Origin: Syntrophaceae bacterium UBA4059
Lineage (GTDB): Bacteria; Desulfobacterota; Syntrophia; Syntrophales; Smithellaceae
Assembly: GCA_002382045.1 (NCBI GenBank)
Contig: DFZJ01000201.1
Span: forward strand, 14,892-27,128
Reading direction: 5' to 3'
DNA length: 12,237 nt
Shown: positions 1 to 7,034 of the stretch, piece by piece
Position numbering within the stretch: position 1 is the stretch's first letter
Layout: the number at the start of each line of letters is the position of its first letter
Notes under the pieces: model-generated
The model's input: only the letters and a program-made list of their open reading frames with translations
Databases searched by the model: none
What the model was told of the DNA's origin: nothing
Translations under genes and position numbers: made by a program

Positions 1-219
1 CGCAGGTTCCACGCCGCAGGGGCAGGCCATTTCACAGCGTTTGCACTGACTGCACAGGAGGACCCACTCATCCCCGGCTTTTTCCCTGTCCGACCGGAAA
101 CGCTGGGCGTCCGGCCCCGCCTGTTTCGGTCCGGGAAAATCCGGGTTCACACGAAACACGGGACAATTTTCCACACAAATCGTGCAACGGATACAGTGCT
201 CGAATTTCATCTCGCTCAT
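1..219 (-). CDS. glpC: Anaerobic glycerol-3-phosphate dehydrogenase subunit C, N-terminal part (cut by window edge)
   Basis: GlpC is the iron-sulfur subunit that links anaerobic glycerol-3-phosphate oxidation to the membrane quinone pool. The 73 codons visible run off the left edge. They encode two ferredoxin-type [4Fe-4S] cysteine clusters: CIRCTICVENCP at residues 9-20 and CSQCKRCEMACP at about 56-67. Between them lies the segment VNPDFPGPKQAGPDAQR, which closely resembles the same region of E. coli GlpC as I remember it. The start ATG shares the sequence ATGA with the glpA stop codon, so translation is probably coupled. In E. coli glpB lies between glpA and glpC, but here glpC follows glpA directly. 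The C-terminal CCG domains expected for GlpC lie outside the window, so a related heterodisulfide-reductase-like subunit cannot be fully excluded. Confidence 0.88.
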   Translation of the reverse strand, partial: MSEMKFEHCIRCTICVENCPVFRVNPDFPGPKQAGPDAQRFRSDREKAGDEWVLLCSQCKRCEMACPCGVEPA

Positions 220-1718
220 GGTTTTTTCTCCATGGCGAAAATACCCAGGTAAATATATTCAATGAGCTGCTCTTCGCGGAGTTGATCCCCCCATAGAACT
301 GAGCGGATACCGCGAAACCGCCGCTGGAGAAATTCACGCACACCCTGGATGGACTCCTGGGGCGTCAGAACACTCATGTCATTCATCATTCCCAGAGCCC
401 GAAACGTGCAGAACCCCCCCTGACAGGGTCCCATGCCCAGGCGTGTCCGGTGCTGAATGTCGCCGACATGCTTCGTGCCGGTTTGGGTAATGGTCCTGGC
501 AACGTCATTTTTAGTAACCAGTTCACATTGGCAGATAATGTTTTGCATATCCACAAGACGTTTGGAGAGAGGATAACCGCTGAGTTCTTCCTGCCCATCC
601 AGTGGTTTCTCTGCGGTTTCACATTCTTTTTTGAGATTAAACGCTTCCATGATGACATCCACCATTTTTTCGGCCATCAGGCGATAAGTCGTCAGTTTGC
701 CTCCCACAATACTGTACAGGCCGTTTTCATGGTTGATAATCTGAAAACCACGGGATATCTCGCGGCTGTCCATTTTCCCCGACTTGAGCAGGGGCCGGAC
801 GCCGGAAAATGCGCGGATAATGCGGGTCTGGTTGAAATGCGGCACCATGCGGCCCGCTTCACCGATAATAATATCGACCTCCGCGGCCTGAACACTGATT
901 TTATCCGGATCTGCCACGGCAAACGATGTTGTGCCGGCCAGACAGACCGCCTCGTTCGGCACGATAATATCACCGTCGGAAGACGGCCGCAGCCGGTTGA
1001 GCACCATATCGCTTAAGCGGTGATTGGTGATCACCAGCGACCCTTTGGACAAAGTGATCGGCACTTCGCAGCCGGCAAGCGAGGCGACCAGATTGCTCCA
1101 TGCGCCGGAAGCGTTGACAAGGATATTGCCATGTATTTCTTTGATCTCACCCGTAACCGTATGAACTGCCCTGACCCCGATGCAGCGGCCATGCGATTTA
1201 ATAATTTCCTTTACCCTGTGGCGCGTCAGAATGAGGTTATCGTGCAACTGTGAGGTCATTATATTGAGCATACACAAACGGAACGGATCAATGGAAGCAT
1301 CCGGCACTTTAATCGCTTCTTCAATCTCCGGATGGAGATTAGGCACCAGTTCGAGCGCTTTGCTGGAAGACAGAACTTCCGTGGGAATGCCGACTTCATC
1401 ACATTTTCTCAGGAATAAATCGCGGTACCGTTTGGAATCACCGGGCAGACGCACAAAAAGCCCGCCGGTTTGCTCCACGCATTTTTCCCCTATTTTACGC
1501 AGGATGATATTTTCGTCATAGCATTCCTTAGCGGCAATAGGATCGGAAACCGCATAGCGCCCCCCGCTGTGCAAAAGACCGTGGCAGGCGCCGGTGGCTC
1601 CCGCGGCAAAGTCGCCTTTTTCAATCAGGCAATGGGGAATGCCCCGCAACGCCAGATCTCTGGCTATCCCGCAACCGGTAGACCCGCCGCCGATTATGAT
1701 CACATCCGTTTTAATCAT
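216..1718 (-). CDS. glpA: Anaerobic glycerol-3-phosphate dehydrogenase subunit A (FAD subunit)
   Basis: This protein oxidises sn-glycerol-3-phosphate to dihydroxyacetone phosphate, using FAD. The 500-residue protein begins with the dinucleotide-binding fold (GGGSTG at residues 10-15), then the family motif TGACHGLLHSGGRYAV at 42-57, matching the HGLLHSGARYA region of GlpA/GlpD. A DAO-type substrate domain follows. The C-terminus carries a BFD-like [2Fe-2S] domain with C396, C398, C432 and C437 (CQC and CQGGFC), the hallmark that separates anaerobic GlpA from aerobic GlpD. E. coli GlpA is somewhat longer (about 540 residues). The start ATG at 1718 has an AAGAGGAAG-like ribosome-binding site about 12 nt upstream, slightly far. 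It lies 88 bp downstream of glpK and overlaps glpC by 4 nt, which fits a glycerol-use operon. Confidence 0.93.
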   Translation of the reverse strand: MIKTDVIIIGGGSTGCGIARDLALRGIPHCLIEKGDFAAGATGACHGLLHSGGRYAVSDPIAAKECYDENIILRKIGEKCVEQTGGLFVRLPGDSKRYRDLFLRKCDEVGIPTEVLSSSKALELVPNLHPEIEEAIKVPDASIDPFRLCMLNIMTSQLHDNLILTRHRVKEIIKSHGRCIGVRAVHTVTGEIKEIHGNILVNASGAWSNLVASLAGCEVPITLSKGSLVITNHRLSDMVLNRLRPSSDGDIIVPNEAVCLAGTTSFAVADPDKISVQAAEVDIIIGEAGRMVPHFNQTRIIRAFSGVRPLLKSGKMDSREISRGFQIINHENGLYSIVGGKLTTYRLMAEKMVDVIMEAFNLKKECETAEKPLDGQEELSGYPLSKRLVDMQNIICQCELVTKNDVARTITQTGTKHVGDIQHRTRLGMGPCQGGFCTFRALGMMNDMSVLTPQESIQGVREFLQRRFRGIRSVLWGDQLREEQLIEYIYLGIFAMEKKP

Positions 1719-1739
1719 CTAGCCAAATTCTTCCTCTTA

Positions 1740-1806
1740 ACCCTGAACCGTGAACCATTGAACCCCTGAACCGCATGCCACCTTCAGGTGGTGAACCGCT
1801 GAACCC
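1740..1806. repeat. Degenerate TGAACC tandem repeats between glpK and glpA
   Basis: On the plus strand TGAACC occurs six times, starting at 1744, 1751, 1759, 1767, 1792 and 1800. The spacing is 7 or 8 bases except for one 25-base step. Read on the coding strand the unit is GGTTCA plus one or two variable bases. The gap in the array is filled by a small inverted repeat at 1778-1791, CCACC-TTCA-GGTGG, which could form a 5-bp stem with a 4-nt loop. The array starts immediately after the glpK stop codon and ends before the glpA ribosome-binding site, so it occupies almost all of the 88-bp spacer. Its function is unknown. Confidence 0.8.
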
Positions 1807-3309
1807 TTATGCCTGCTCTTCCTCCCAATGCATACTGCAGCGCACGGCTTTTTTCCATTTGGCATAAAGCTTTTCTTTTTTATCATCACTCATATTAGGT
1901 TTGAATCTTCGATGGACCTTCCGACGCTCGGCGATCATGGATTCATCTTTCCAGAAACCCACGGCCAGTCCGGCCAGATAGGCTGCGCCCAGAGCCGTCG
2001 TTTCGATAATCTCCGGCCGCTCGACCGGCACACCCATAATATCCGACTGGAACTGCATGAGGAAATCATTGGCGCAGGCCCCACCGTCCACACGCAGTTC
2101 ACGCAGGTCAATGCCGCATTCGCTGCGCATCAGCTCCAGAACATCCCGTGTCTGATAGGCAATGGATTCCAGCGTCGCACGAATGATGTGGTTTCTCGTT
2201 GTCCCACGGGTCAACCCCAGAATAGCGCCACGGGCATACATATCCCAGTAGGGAGCGCCCAGCCCCGCAAAAGCGGGAACAACATACACGCCCAGGGAAT
2301 CTTCAACCTTTGTCGCGAAATATTCGCTGTCTTTCGCGTCATAAATGACCTTCAGGCTGTCACGCAGCCACTGGACGGCCGCACCGGCAATAAAAATACT
2401 GCCTTCCAGAGCATATTCCACTTTATTGTTCACACCCCAGGCAATCGTGGTCAAAAGACCGTTTTCCGAATGAACCAGCTTTTCTCCGGTCAGCATCAGC
2501 ATAAAACAGCCGGTGCCATATGTATTCTTCACCATCCCCGGCGTATAACAGGCCTGGCCGAACAGGGCCGCCTGCTGATCGCCCGCATCGCCGGCTATGG
2601 GGATCTCCGCGCCGAATACCCGGGCATCCGTATGGCCGTAAACCTCACTGGACGGTTTCACGGCAGGCAGCATTGATATCGGAATATCCAGTTCTTTTAA
2701 TATTCTTTCATCCCATTTCAAATCTTTGATGTTGTAGAGCATGGTGCGCGAAGCATTGCTGTAGTCGGTGACATGCACCTTGCCCCGCGTCAGGTTCCAG
2801 ATCAGCCAGGTATCGATATTTCCGAAGAGCAGCTCGCCCTGCGAGGCCTTCTGCCTTGCGCCTTCCACATGATCCAGAATCCATTTGACTTTGGTTGCCG
2901 AAAAATAGGCATCCAGCACCAGACCGGTATTTTCCCGAATATATCTTTCCAGACCGCGGGCTTTGAGGTCATCGCAGATGGCCGCCGTGCGCCGACACTG
3001 CCAGACAATCGCATTATAAACGGGCTTACCCGTTTGTTTTTCCCACACAACGGTCGTCTCGCGCTGATTGGTAATCCCGATGGCGGCTATCTCTTCGGGC
3101 GCAATGCCGGTCGTGGCCAGAATTTCACTGACGACGCCGCTTTGCGATCCCCATATCTCCATCGGATCATGTTCCACCCAGCCGGCCTTCGGGTAAATCT
3201 GAGTAAACTCCTTCTGCGCAACCTTGACGACTTGTCCTTCATAATCATAAATGATGGCACGGGAACTGGTTGTGCCCTGATCAAGCGCTAATATGTATGT
3301 TTTCTTCAT
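1807..3309 (-). CDS. glpK: Glycerol kinase
   Basis: Glycerol kinase phosphorylates glycerol with ATP to give sn-glycerol-3-phosphate, the substrate of the GlpA/GlpC enzyme encoded just downstream. The protein is 500 residues, the usual family length (E. coli about 502). It shows the FGGY-kinase signatures: the phosphate-binding loop DQGTTSSRAI at residues 10-19, AGDQQAALFGQACYTPG with the following NTYGTGCF in the middle, and the C-terminal DGGACANDFLMQFQSDI with TTALGAAYLAGLAVGFW. The start ATG at 3309 has a strong AAGGAG site 7 nt upstream (3317-3322). It is the first glycerol gene on this strand. A weak sigma70-like promoter lies in the 127-bp gap before it, although read-through from the arsenic operon upstream is also possible. 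No glycerol facilitator gene is seen in the window. Confidence 0.96.
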   Translation of the reverse strand: MKKTYILALDQGTTSSRAIIYDYEGQVVKVAQKEFTQIYPKAGWVEHDPMEIWGSQSGVVSEILATTGIAPEEIAAIGITNQRETTVVWEKQTGKPVYNAIVWQCRRTAAICDDLKARGLERYIRENTGLVLDAYFSATKVKWILDHVEGARQKASQGELLFGNIDTWLIWNLTRGKVHVTDYSNASRTMLYNIKDLKWDERILKELDIPISMLPAVKPSSEVYGHTDARVFGAEIPIAGDAGDQQAALFGQACYTPGMVKNTYGTGCFMLMLTGEKLVHSENGLLTTIAWGVNNKVEYALEGSIFIAGAAVQWLRDSLKVIYDAKDSEYFATKVEDSLGVYVVPAFAGLGAPYWDMYARGAILGLTRGTTRNHIIRATLESIAYQTRDVLELMRSECGIDLRELRVDGGACANDFLMQFQSDIMGVPVERPEIIETTALGAAYLAGLAVGFWKDESMIAERRKVHRRFKPNMSDDKKEKLYAKWKKAVRCSMHWEEEQA

Positions 3310-3400
3310 GTCCGCACTCCTTGGATTACAAAAATCTTGAGCATCACTCTAACCGGCCATTGCCTGTCTGCGGGTGCTGCCGGACTAGTGTTATCATAAT

Positions 3401-3430
3401 ATCTTATTTTATTCACGTTTGCACGGTCAA
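3401..3430 (-). promoter_or_regulatory. Possible sigma70-type promoter for glpK
   Basis: In the gap upstream of glpK, the minus strand reads TTGACC (3430 to 3425), an 18-nt spacer, then TAAGAT (3406 to 3401). These match 5/6 and 4/6 of the -35 and -10 consensus. The spacer and surroundings are AT-rich. The placement about 90 bp before the start codon suits a leader, but no operator was recognised and the match is modest. Confidence 0.33.
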
Positions 3431-3436
3431 GATTCA

Positions 3437-3964
3437 TCATTTTAAGGCTGGATCGGAATTTGAGCCGGCTTCTTCCAGCCACCGCCGGATTTTCTTCTTT
3501 TCCGGCGTCGTTCCGACGGAAACAACTTTTTTGTTAATGACCAGCGCCGGCATACCCATTAACCCGTATTTGCCTATTTCCCGCACATCGGTAACATGAA
3601 TTAATTCGCCGGGCAGATTCATTTCGGCCATCATGTCCCGTACATCCGTTTCCAGACGGCTGCACTGAGCACAACCCGGTCCTAAAATCAAAACTTCCAG
3701 TCCGTGATGGACTTCTTCGGACACGGGCTGTCCGAGAAATATTCGAAATTCACGAACAAGAGCCCGGGAATAATTTTCCCGTGCGCTGTCCGGAATATAG
3801 TTTTTAAGGGCAAGTCGGTTGACCATTTCCACCCCGATCACCTCATCGTTTTCCTCACCGTATCCGGCCTTCATCGCTTCCATAACGTCCTGCAACCCGA
3901 CGATGCCGACCAGATGACCCTTCACCCTGATTGACGTAACGCTTTGTGCTGTCACGATCATCAC
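3437..3964 (-). CDS. Two-domain protein: unrecognised N-terminal domain plus thioredoxin-like CxxC domain
   Basis: This is the last gene of the arsenic operon, 175 residues. The C-terminal half (about 88-165) is a small thioredoxin fold of the redox-active disulfide type (Thioredoxin_3-like). It has VLILGPGCAQC with C98 and C101, and GLMGMPALVINKK with the expected cis-proline (P139). It resembles the separate 78-aa protein encoded at 7035-7271. The N-terminal half (about 12-82) contains GHLVGIVGL and NYIPDSARENYSRALVREFRIFLG. I have seen similar segments fused to such redoxins, but I cannot name the domain. There is no signal peptide, so it is probably cytosolic. The start is uncertain: an in-frame TAG directly precedes GTG 3964, ATG 3961 follows, and GTG 3955 sits 4 nt after AGGTGAT, a good ribosome-binding match. 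Confidence 0.8.
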   Translation of the reverse strand: MMIVTAQSVTSIRVKGHLVGIVGLQDVMEAMKAGYGEENDEVIGVEMVNRLALKNYIPDSARENYSRALVREFRIFLGQPVSEEVHHGLEVLILGPGCAQCSRLETDVRDMMAEMNLPGELIHVTDVREIGKYGLMGMPALVINKKVVSVGTTPEKKKIRRWLEEAGSNSDPALK

Positions 3965-4030
3965 CTATATATTTCTCATCCTGAAAAATCCTGCCGCCGT
4001 CAAATATCCCCGGCCTAGCACGGCATCGCT

Positions 4031-4657
4031 TTACTTTTTCACGGTCGCCAGATGAGCTTTTAATTTCATCAAGCCGTTCCAGATTTCGTCGCTGCCGACA
4101 AACTGCTTCACATCCTTTGTGGAATACTTGATAACACAAGTGGGTGTTGAATCAACCTTATGTTCTTTAATCATGGCATTCAGAAACGGAAAAATGGATT
4201 TTTCATTCATGGCTTTCCACAACACTTTCCGATCTTTTAAATGCGCCACCAGCGCGTCTTCCGTCTGGATACGATTCACCTGCGCCGCATCAAAAAGTAC
4301 TTTGCGTACATGAAGAACGCTCTCTGCGTCAGAATTGGCATTTACCGCATAGAGGTAATACTTGGCGTAGGTTGGCGTCGCGCGCGAAAAGGGAACATCG
4401 ACAAAGGTGATCCTGACTCTGCCGGTGGCCAGCAATGCTTTAAAAAGCGGTTCAGCTTTTGAATCAATCATCCGACAGGGCGGACAGAAGTAATCGGCAA
4501 ACATCATAACCTCATAGGGACCTTTGCCCAGTGACGGAATTACCCGGACAGAATCCTGCCCATAGGCAGGCATGACGGAACCGGAAAAAGCCAACAGGAT
4601 AGCCAGGTAACCCAAAACACTGACGACAAGTAACGGCAACTTTTTTATTTCAAGCAT
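4031..4657 (-). CDS. Periplasmic DsbA-like thioredoxin-fold protein (CPPC)
   Basis: This 208-residue protein is predicted to be exported and to act as a thiol-disulfide oxidoreductase. Residues 1-33 form a signal peptide: KK near the N-terminus, a hydrophobic stretch about 8-30, and a plausible cleavage near AYG/QDS. The mature part has the active site FADYFCPPCRMID with C58 and C61. A helical insertion follows, and then STPTCVI with the cis-proline P172, the pattern of the DsbA/DsbG/thioredoxin_4 group. An extra cysteine, C174, sits just after the cis-proline. The gene lies 27 bp after acr3, with a GGGGAGG site about 11 nt before the ATG, so it is probably co-transcribed with the efflux genes. 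Its substrate is unknown. A role in keeping thiols of the exported arsenic system in the right state is only a guess. Confidence 0.85.
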   Translation of the reverse strand: MLEIKKLPLLVVSVLGYLAILLAFSGSVMPAYGQDSVRVIPSLGKGPYEVMMFADYFCPPCRMIDSKAEPLFKALLATGRVRITFVDVPFSRATPTYAKYYLYAVNANSDAESVLHVRKVLFDAAQVNRIQTEDALVAHLKDRKVLWKAMNEKSIFPFLNAMIKEHKVDSTPTCVIKYSTKDVKQFVGSDEIWNGLMKLKAHLATVKK

Positions 4658-4684
4658 AGGAATACTAACCTCCCCGAAAATAAT

Positions 4685-5731
4685 TTATTGATGAAAGTAT
4701 TTCTCTTTGAATTTCAAGGCCACCGTGACCAGGCCGATCATCACCGGAACCTCCACCAGCGGACCGATGACAGCGGCAAACGCCGCGCCGGAGTTGATGC
4801 CAAAGACGGCGATGGCCACGGCAATGGCCAGTTCAAAGTTATTACTGGCCGCCGTAAATGCCAGGGTGGTGGTTTTGGAATAATCCGCACCCAGTTTTTT
4901 GCCCATATAAAACGACACCAGAAACATGACCACAAAATAGATCAGCAGCGGGATGGCGATTCGCACCACATCCAGCGGCAGCGTAATGATCAGATTGCCT
5001 TTCAGGCTGAACATTACAACAATGGTGAACAAAAGCGCAATCAGCGTCAGCGGACTGATCAACGGCACAAACCGCGCATGATATTTTTCTTTTCCCACAA
5101 GTTTAATGCCAATCAGACGGGTAAGCGCGCCGAGAATGCAGGGAATACCCAGATAAATAAAGACGCTTTCAGCAATCTGGCGGATGCTGACATCCACGAC
5201 ACTTCCGGAAAATCCGAAATAGGGTGGAAGGACTGTAATAAAAAACCAGGCAAAAACGCTGTAAAAAAGCACTTGAAAGATGCTGTTGAAAGCAACCAGA
5301 CCTGCCGCATATTCCGTATTGCCGCGGGCGAGTTCGTTCCAAACAATGACCATTGCTATACAACGTGCCAGTCCTATCATGATGAGCCCCACCATGTAAT
5401 CCGGTTTATCCGGCAGAAAAATAACGGCGAGTGCAAACATCAGAATCGGCCCGATGACCCAGTTTTGCACAAGCGAAAGTCCCAGAACTTTTCCATTGCG
5501 GAACACCTGAGGCATCTCTTCATACTTGACCTTGGCAAAAGGCGGATACATCATCAGAATAAGCCCAACCGCAATGGGAATATTGGTTGTTCCAACTTGA
5601 AAAGAATTAATGAAAGCTTCAACACCAGGGATAAAATAACCCATCCCCACTCCCAGAATCATCGCCGCAAAAATCCATACGGTCAGATAGCGGTCCAAAA
5701 ATGATAATTTGCTGCCTACGTGTTCCGACAT
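4685..5731 (-). CDS. acr3: Arsenite efflux permease, Acr3 family
   Basis: Acr3 pumps arsenite out across the cytoplasmic membrane using the proton gradient. The 348-residue protein has about ten hydrophobic segments, the usual size and topology for bacterial Acr3. Family hallmarks are visible: GLARCIAMVIVWNELARGN with the conserved cysteine C124 in the fourth membrane segment, and AFTAASNNFELAIAVA with the conserved glutamate E300. In characterised Acr3 proteins this cysteine and glutamate are needed for transport. The ATG at 5731 is preceded by GAGGAGGG with a 4-nt gap, a strong ribosome-binding site. That site lies inside the tail of a ruined arsC reading frame. It is part of the minus-strand operon led by arsR. 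The long open frame on the opposite strand is a shadow. Confidence 0.95.
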   Translation of the reverse strand: MSEHVGSKLSFLDRYLTVWIFAAMILGVGMGYFIPGVEAFINSFQVGTTNIPIAVGLILMMYPPFAKVKYEEMPQVFRNGKVLGLSLVQNWVIGPILMFALAVIFLPDKPDYMVGLIMIGLARCIAMVIVWNELARGNTEYAAGLVAFNSIFQVLFYSVFAWFFITVLPPYFGFSGSVVDVSIRQIAESVFIYLGIPCILGALTRLIGIKLVGKEKYHARFVPLISPLTLIALLFTIVVMFSLKGNLIITLPLDVVRIAIPLLIYFVVMFLVSFYMGKKLGADYSKTTTLAFTAASNNFELAIAVAIAVFGINSGAAFAAVIGPLVEVPVMIGLVTVALKFKEKYFHQ

Positions 5732-5911
5732 AAAGCCCTCCTCAATTCATTATTTTCTCTGCCTGAAAAAAAGTGGTTAAACTCCCCCTTAATCACATCG
5801 CGGACACGGCGGAATTCGCGCAAGACTTCTTCCTGCGTCCCTTGGGCTTTGGACGGATCGTCAAAACCGATGTGCGTTTTCTTTGTCCCGCCAATAAACT
5901 CTTTTTTTCAT
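5716..5911 (-). pseudogene. arsC: Remnant of thioredoxin-type arsenate reductase arsC
   Basis: Between the permease and acr3, the minus strand has one frame (5907 to 5716, no ATG) that reads GGTKKTHIGFDDPSKAQGTQ, then EEVLREFRRVRDVIKGEF. This matches the C-terminus of low-molecular-weight-phosphatase-type ArsC, for which I recall HWGFDDPARAQGTEEE and FQRVRDEI in B. subtilis. The catalytic Asp region (FDDP) remains. The N-terminal CX5R loop and the two redox cysteines are missing. A ribosome-binding site (GAGGG) and ATG at 5911 begin MKKRVY, a typical ArsC start, but that frame stops at 5861 after 16 codons. The simplest reading is an internal deletion of roughly 240-270 bp joining both ends of arsC out of frame. 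The frame runs past the normal ArsC end to a TAG at 5716, overlapping the acr3 start. Confidence 0.8.
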
Positions 5912-5970
5912 GTAACCCTCTACCTTTTTTCAAAGCATCCTTCCGACTGCCGCCCTTTGATCATTTTTTG

Positions 5971-7020
5971 CTAATAAATCCAGTTAAATAGAAATCCTAC
6001 AATCATAATCCCTGTGGCAACGACACTGACAAAAATAATGATGAGCGGCAGTTTGATTACTTTCTTCAATATAATCATTTCGGGCAGTGAAAGGCCGATG
6101 GTTGACATCATGAAGGCCAGGGCGGTACCGAGAGCGGCGCCCTTTCCAAGCAATGCCTGAAGAATCGGGATAATACCGGCTGCGTTGGAATAGAGCGGTA
6201 CGCCGATGAGGACAGCCAAAGGAACCGACCACCATGCGTCTTTGCCCATGAAGGAGGCCATGAAATTTTCCGGCACGTACCCGTGAACGGCAGCGCCAAC
6301 GGCGATGCCTGCCACAATGTAAATCCAGACCTTGGAAACAATATCCACCACAGCCGTATAGCCCGCCTGGATTCTGTCGTGAAAAGTGACTTTTACTTCC
6401 GCCATCTGAAAATCACCGGTTTTTATTTCATAGACCCATTCTTCGACGAAACGCTCTACTTTAAGCTTGCCGATCACCCAGCCGGAAACGATCGCAATCA
6501 GCAACCCCGTAGCGGCATAAAGCAGGGCCATCTGCCAGCCGAAAAGTCCGAAGAGCAAAACCAGCGCGACTTCATTGATCATGGGAGCGGCGACCAGAAA
6601 AGAAAACGTAACGCCCAGGGGAATTCCGCTTTCCACAAAACCAATGAAAAGGGGAATGGCCGAACAGCTGCAAAAGGGCGTTACGATACCCAGTGTGGCG
6701 GCCATGATGTTGCCGATAAAAAGCGGTTTTCCTTCCAGCGCTTCTCTGGTTTTTTCCGGTGAAAAATAAGAGCGGATAATTCCCACAACAAAAACGATGA
6801 CCGTCAGCAGGATCATGACTTTGGGAGTATCGTAAAGGAAAAATCGAATTGCCTTGGTCAGAGGAGTCGTTTTATCCAAACCCAAAATATTATAAACAAG
6901 ATAATCAACCCCTGGATCCAAAAAAACATAAATGACAATCGCCAGCGGTATCAGTAGAAAGGGAATATACTTTCGCTTATCGGGCTTGTCGTTATCAGGT
7001 ATGGTGCAACATTCAGCCAT
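5971..7020 (-). CDS. arsP: Permease of the DUF318/ArsP family (probable organoarsenical efflux)
   Basis: A polytopic inner-membrane protein of 349 residues with about eight hydrophobic segments. It carries the family signature TPFCSCSAIPLFIGFVESG with C117 and C119, plus IGVPLYSNAAGIIPI and MSTIGLSLPEMIILKKVIK in the C-terminal half. ArsP of Campylobacter, of the same superfamily, exports trivalent methyl- and aryl-arsenicals. Other family members have no known substrate, so the arsenic assignment here rests on the neighbours arsR and acr3. Two starts are possible. ATG 7038 overlaps the preceding stop by ATGA. ATG 7020 has AAAGGA 9 nt upstream and gives a start MAECC. I prefer 7020, but coupling from 7038 would add only six residues. 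The cysteine pair at residues 4-5 could bind metalloid. Confidence 0.85.
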   Translation of the reverse strand: MAECCTIPDNDKPDKRKYIPFLLIPLAIVIYVFLDPGVDYLVYNILGLDKTTPLTKAIRFFLYDTPKVMILLTVIVFVVGIIRSYFSPEKTREALEGKPLFIGNIMAATLGIVTPFCSCSAIPLFIGFVESGIPLGVTFSFLVAAPMINEVALVLLFGLFGWQMALLYAATGLLIAIVSGWVIGKLKVERFVEEWVYEIKTGDFQMAEVKVTFHDRIQAGYTAVVDIVSKVWIYIVAGIAVGAAVHGYVPENFMASFMGKDAWWSVPLAVLIGVPLYSNAAGIIPILQALLGKGAALGTALAFMMSTIGLSLPEMIILKKVIKLPLIIIFVSVVATGIMIVGFLFNWIY

Positions 7021-7034
7021 TTTGATTGATCCTT

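Noticed and set aside
450..1016. 188-aa plus-strand frame inside glpA
   Set aside because: It lies fully within the clear glpA coding sequence and shows no domain or ribosome-binding site; codon structure favours the minus strand.
3340..3390. Possible terminator before glpK from CCGGC/GCCGG arms
   Set aside because: The stem is only 5 bp around a loop of about 20 nt and no T-run follows, so it is not supported.
4688..5704. 338-aa open frame on the plus strand opposite acr3
   Set aside because: It is the antisense shadow of a membrane-protein gene: very rich in His, Gln, Asn, Arg and Lys, with no recognisable domain or ribosome-binding site, while the minus strand encodes an unmistakable Acr3.
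5920..5964. 14-codon minus-strand frame just after the permease stop
   Set aside because: It has an ATG but no convincing ribosome-binding site and no recognisable sequence; probably chance in the scar region near the arsC remnant.
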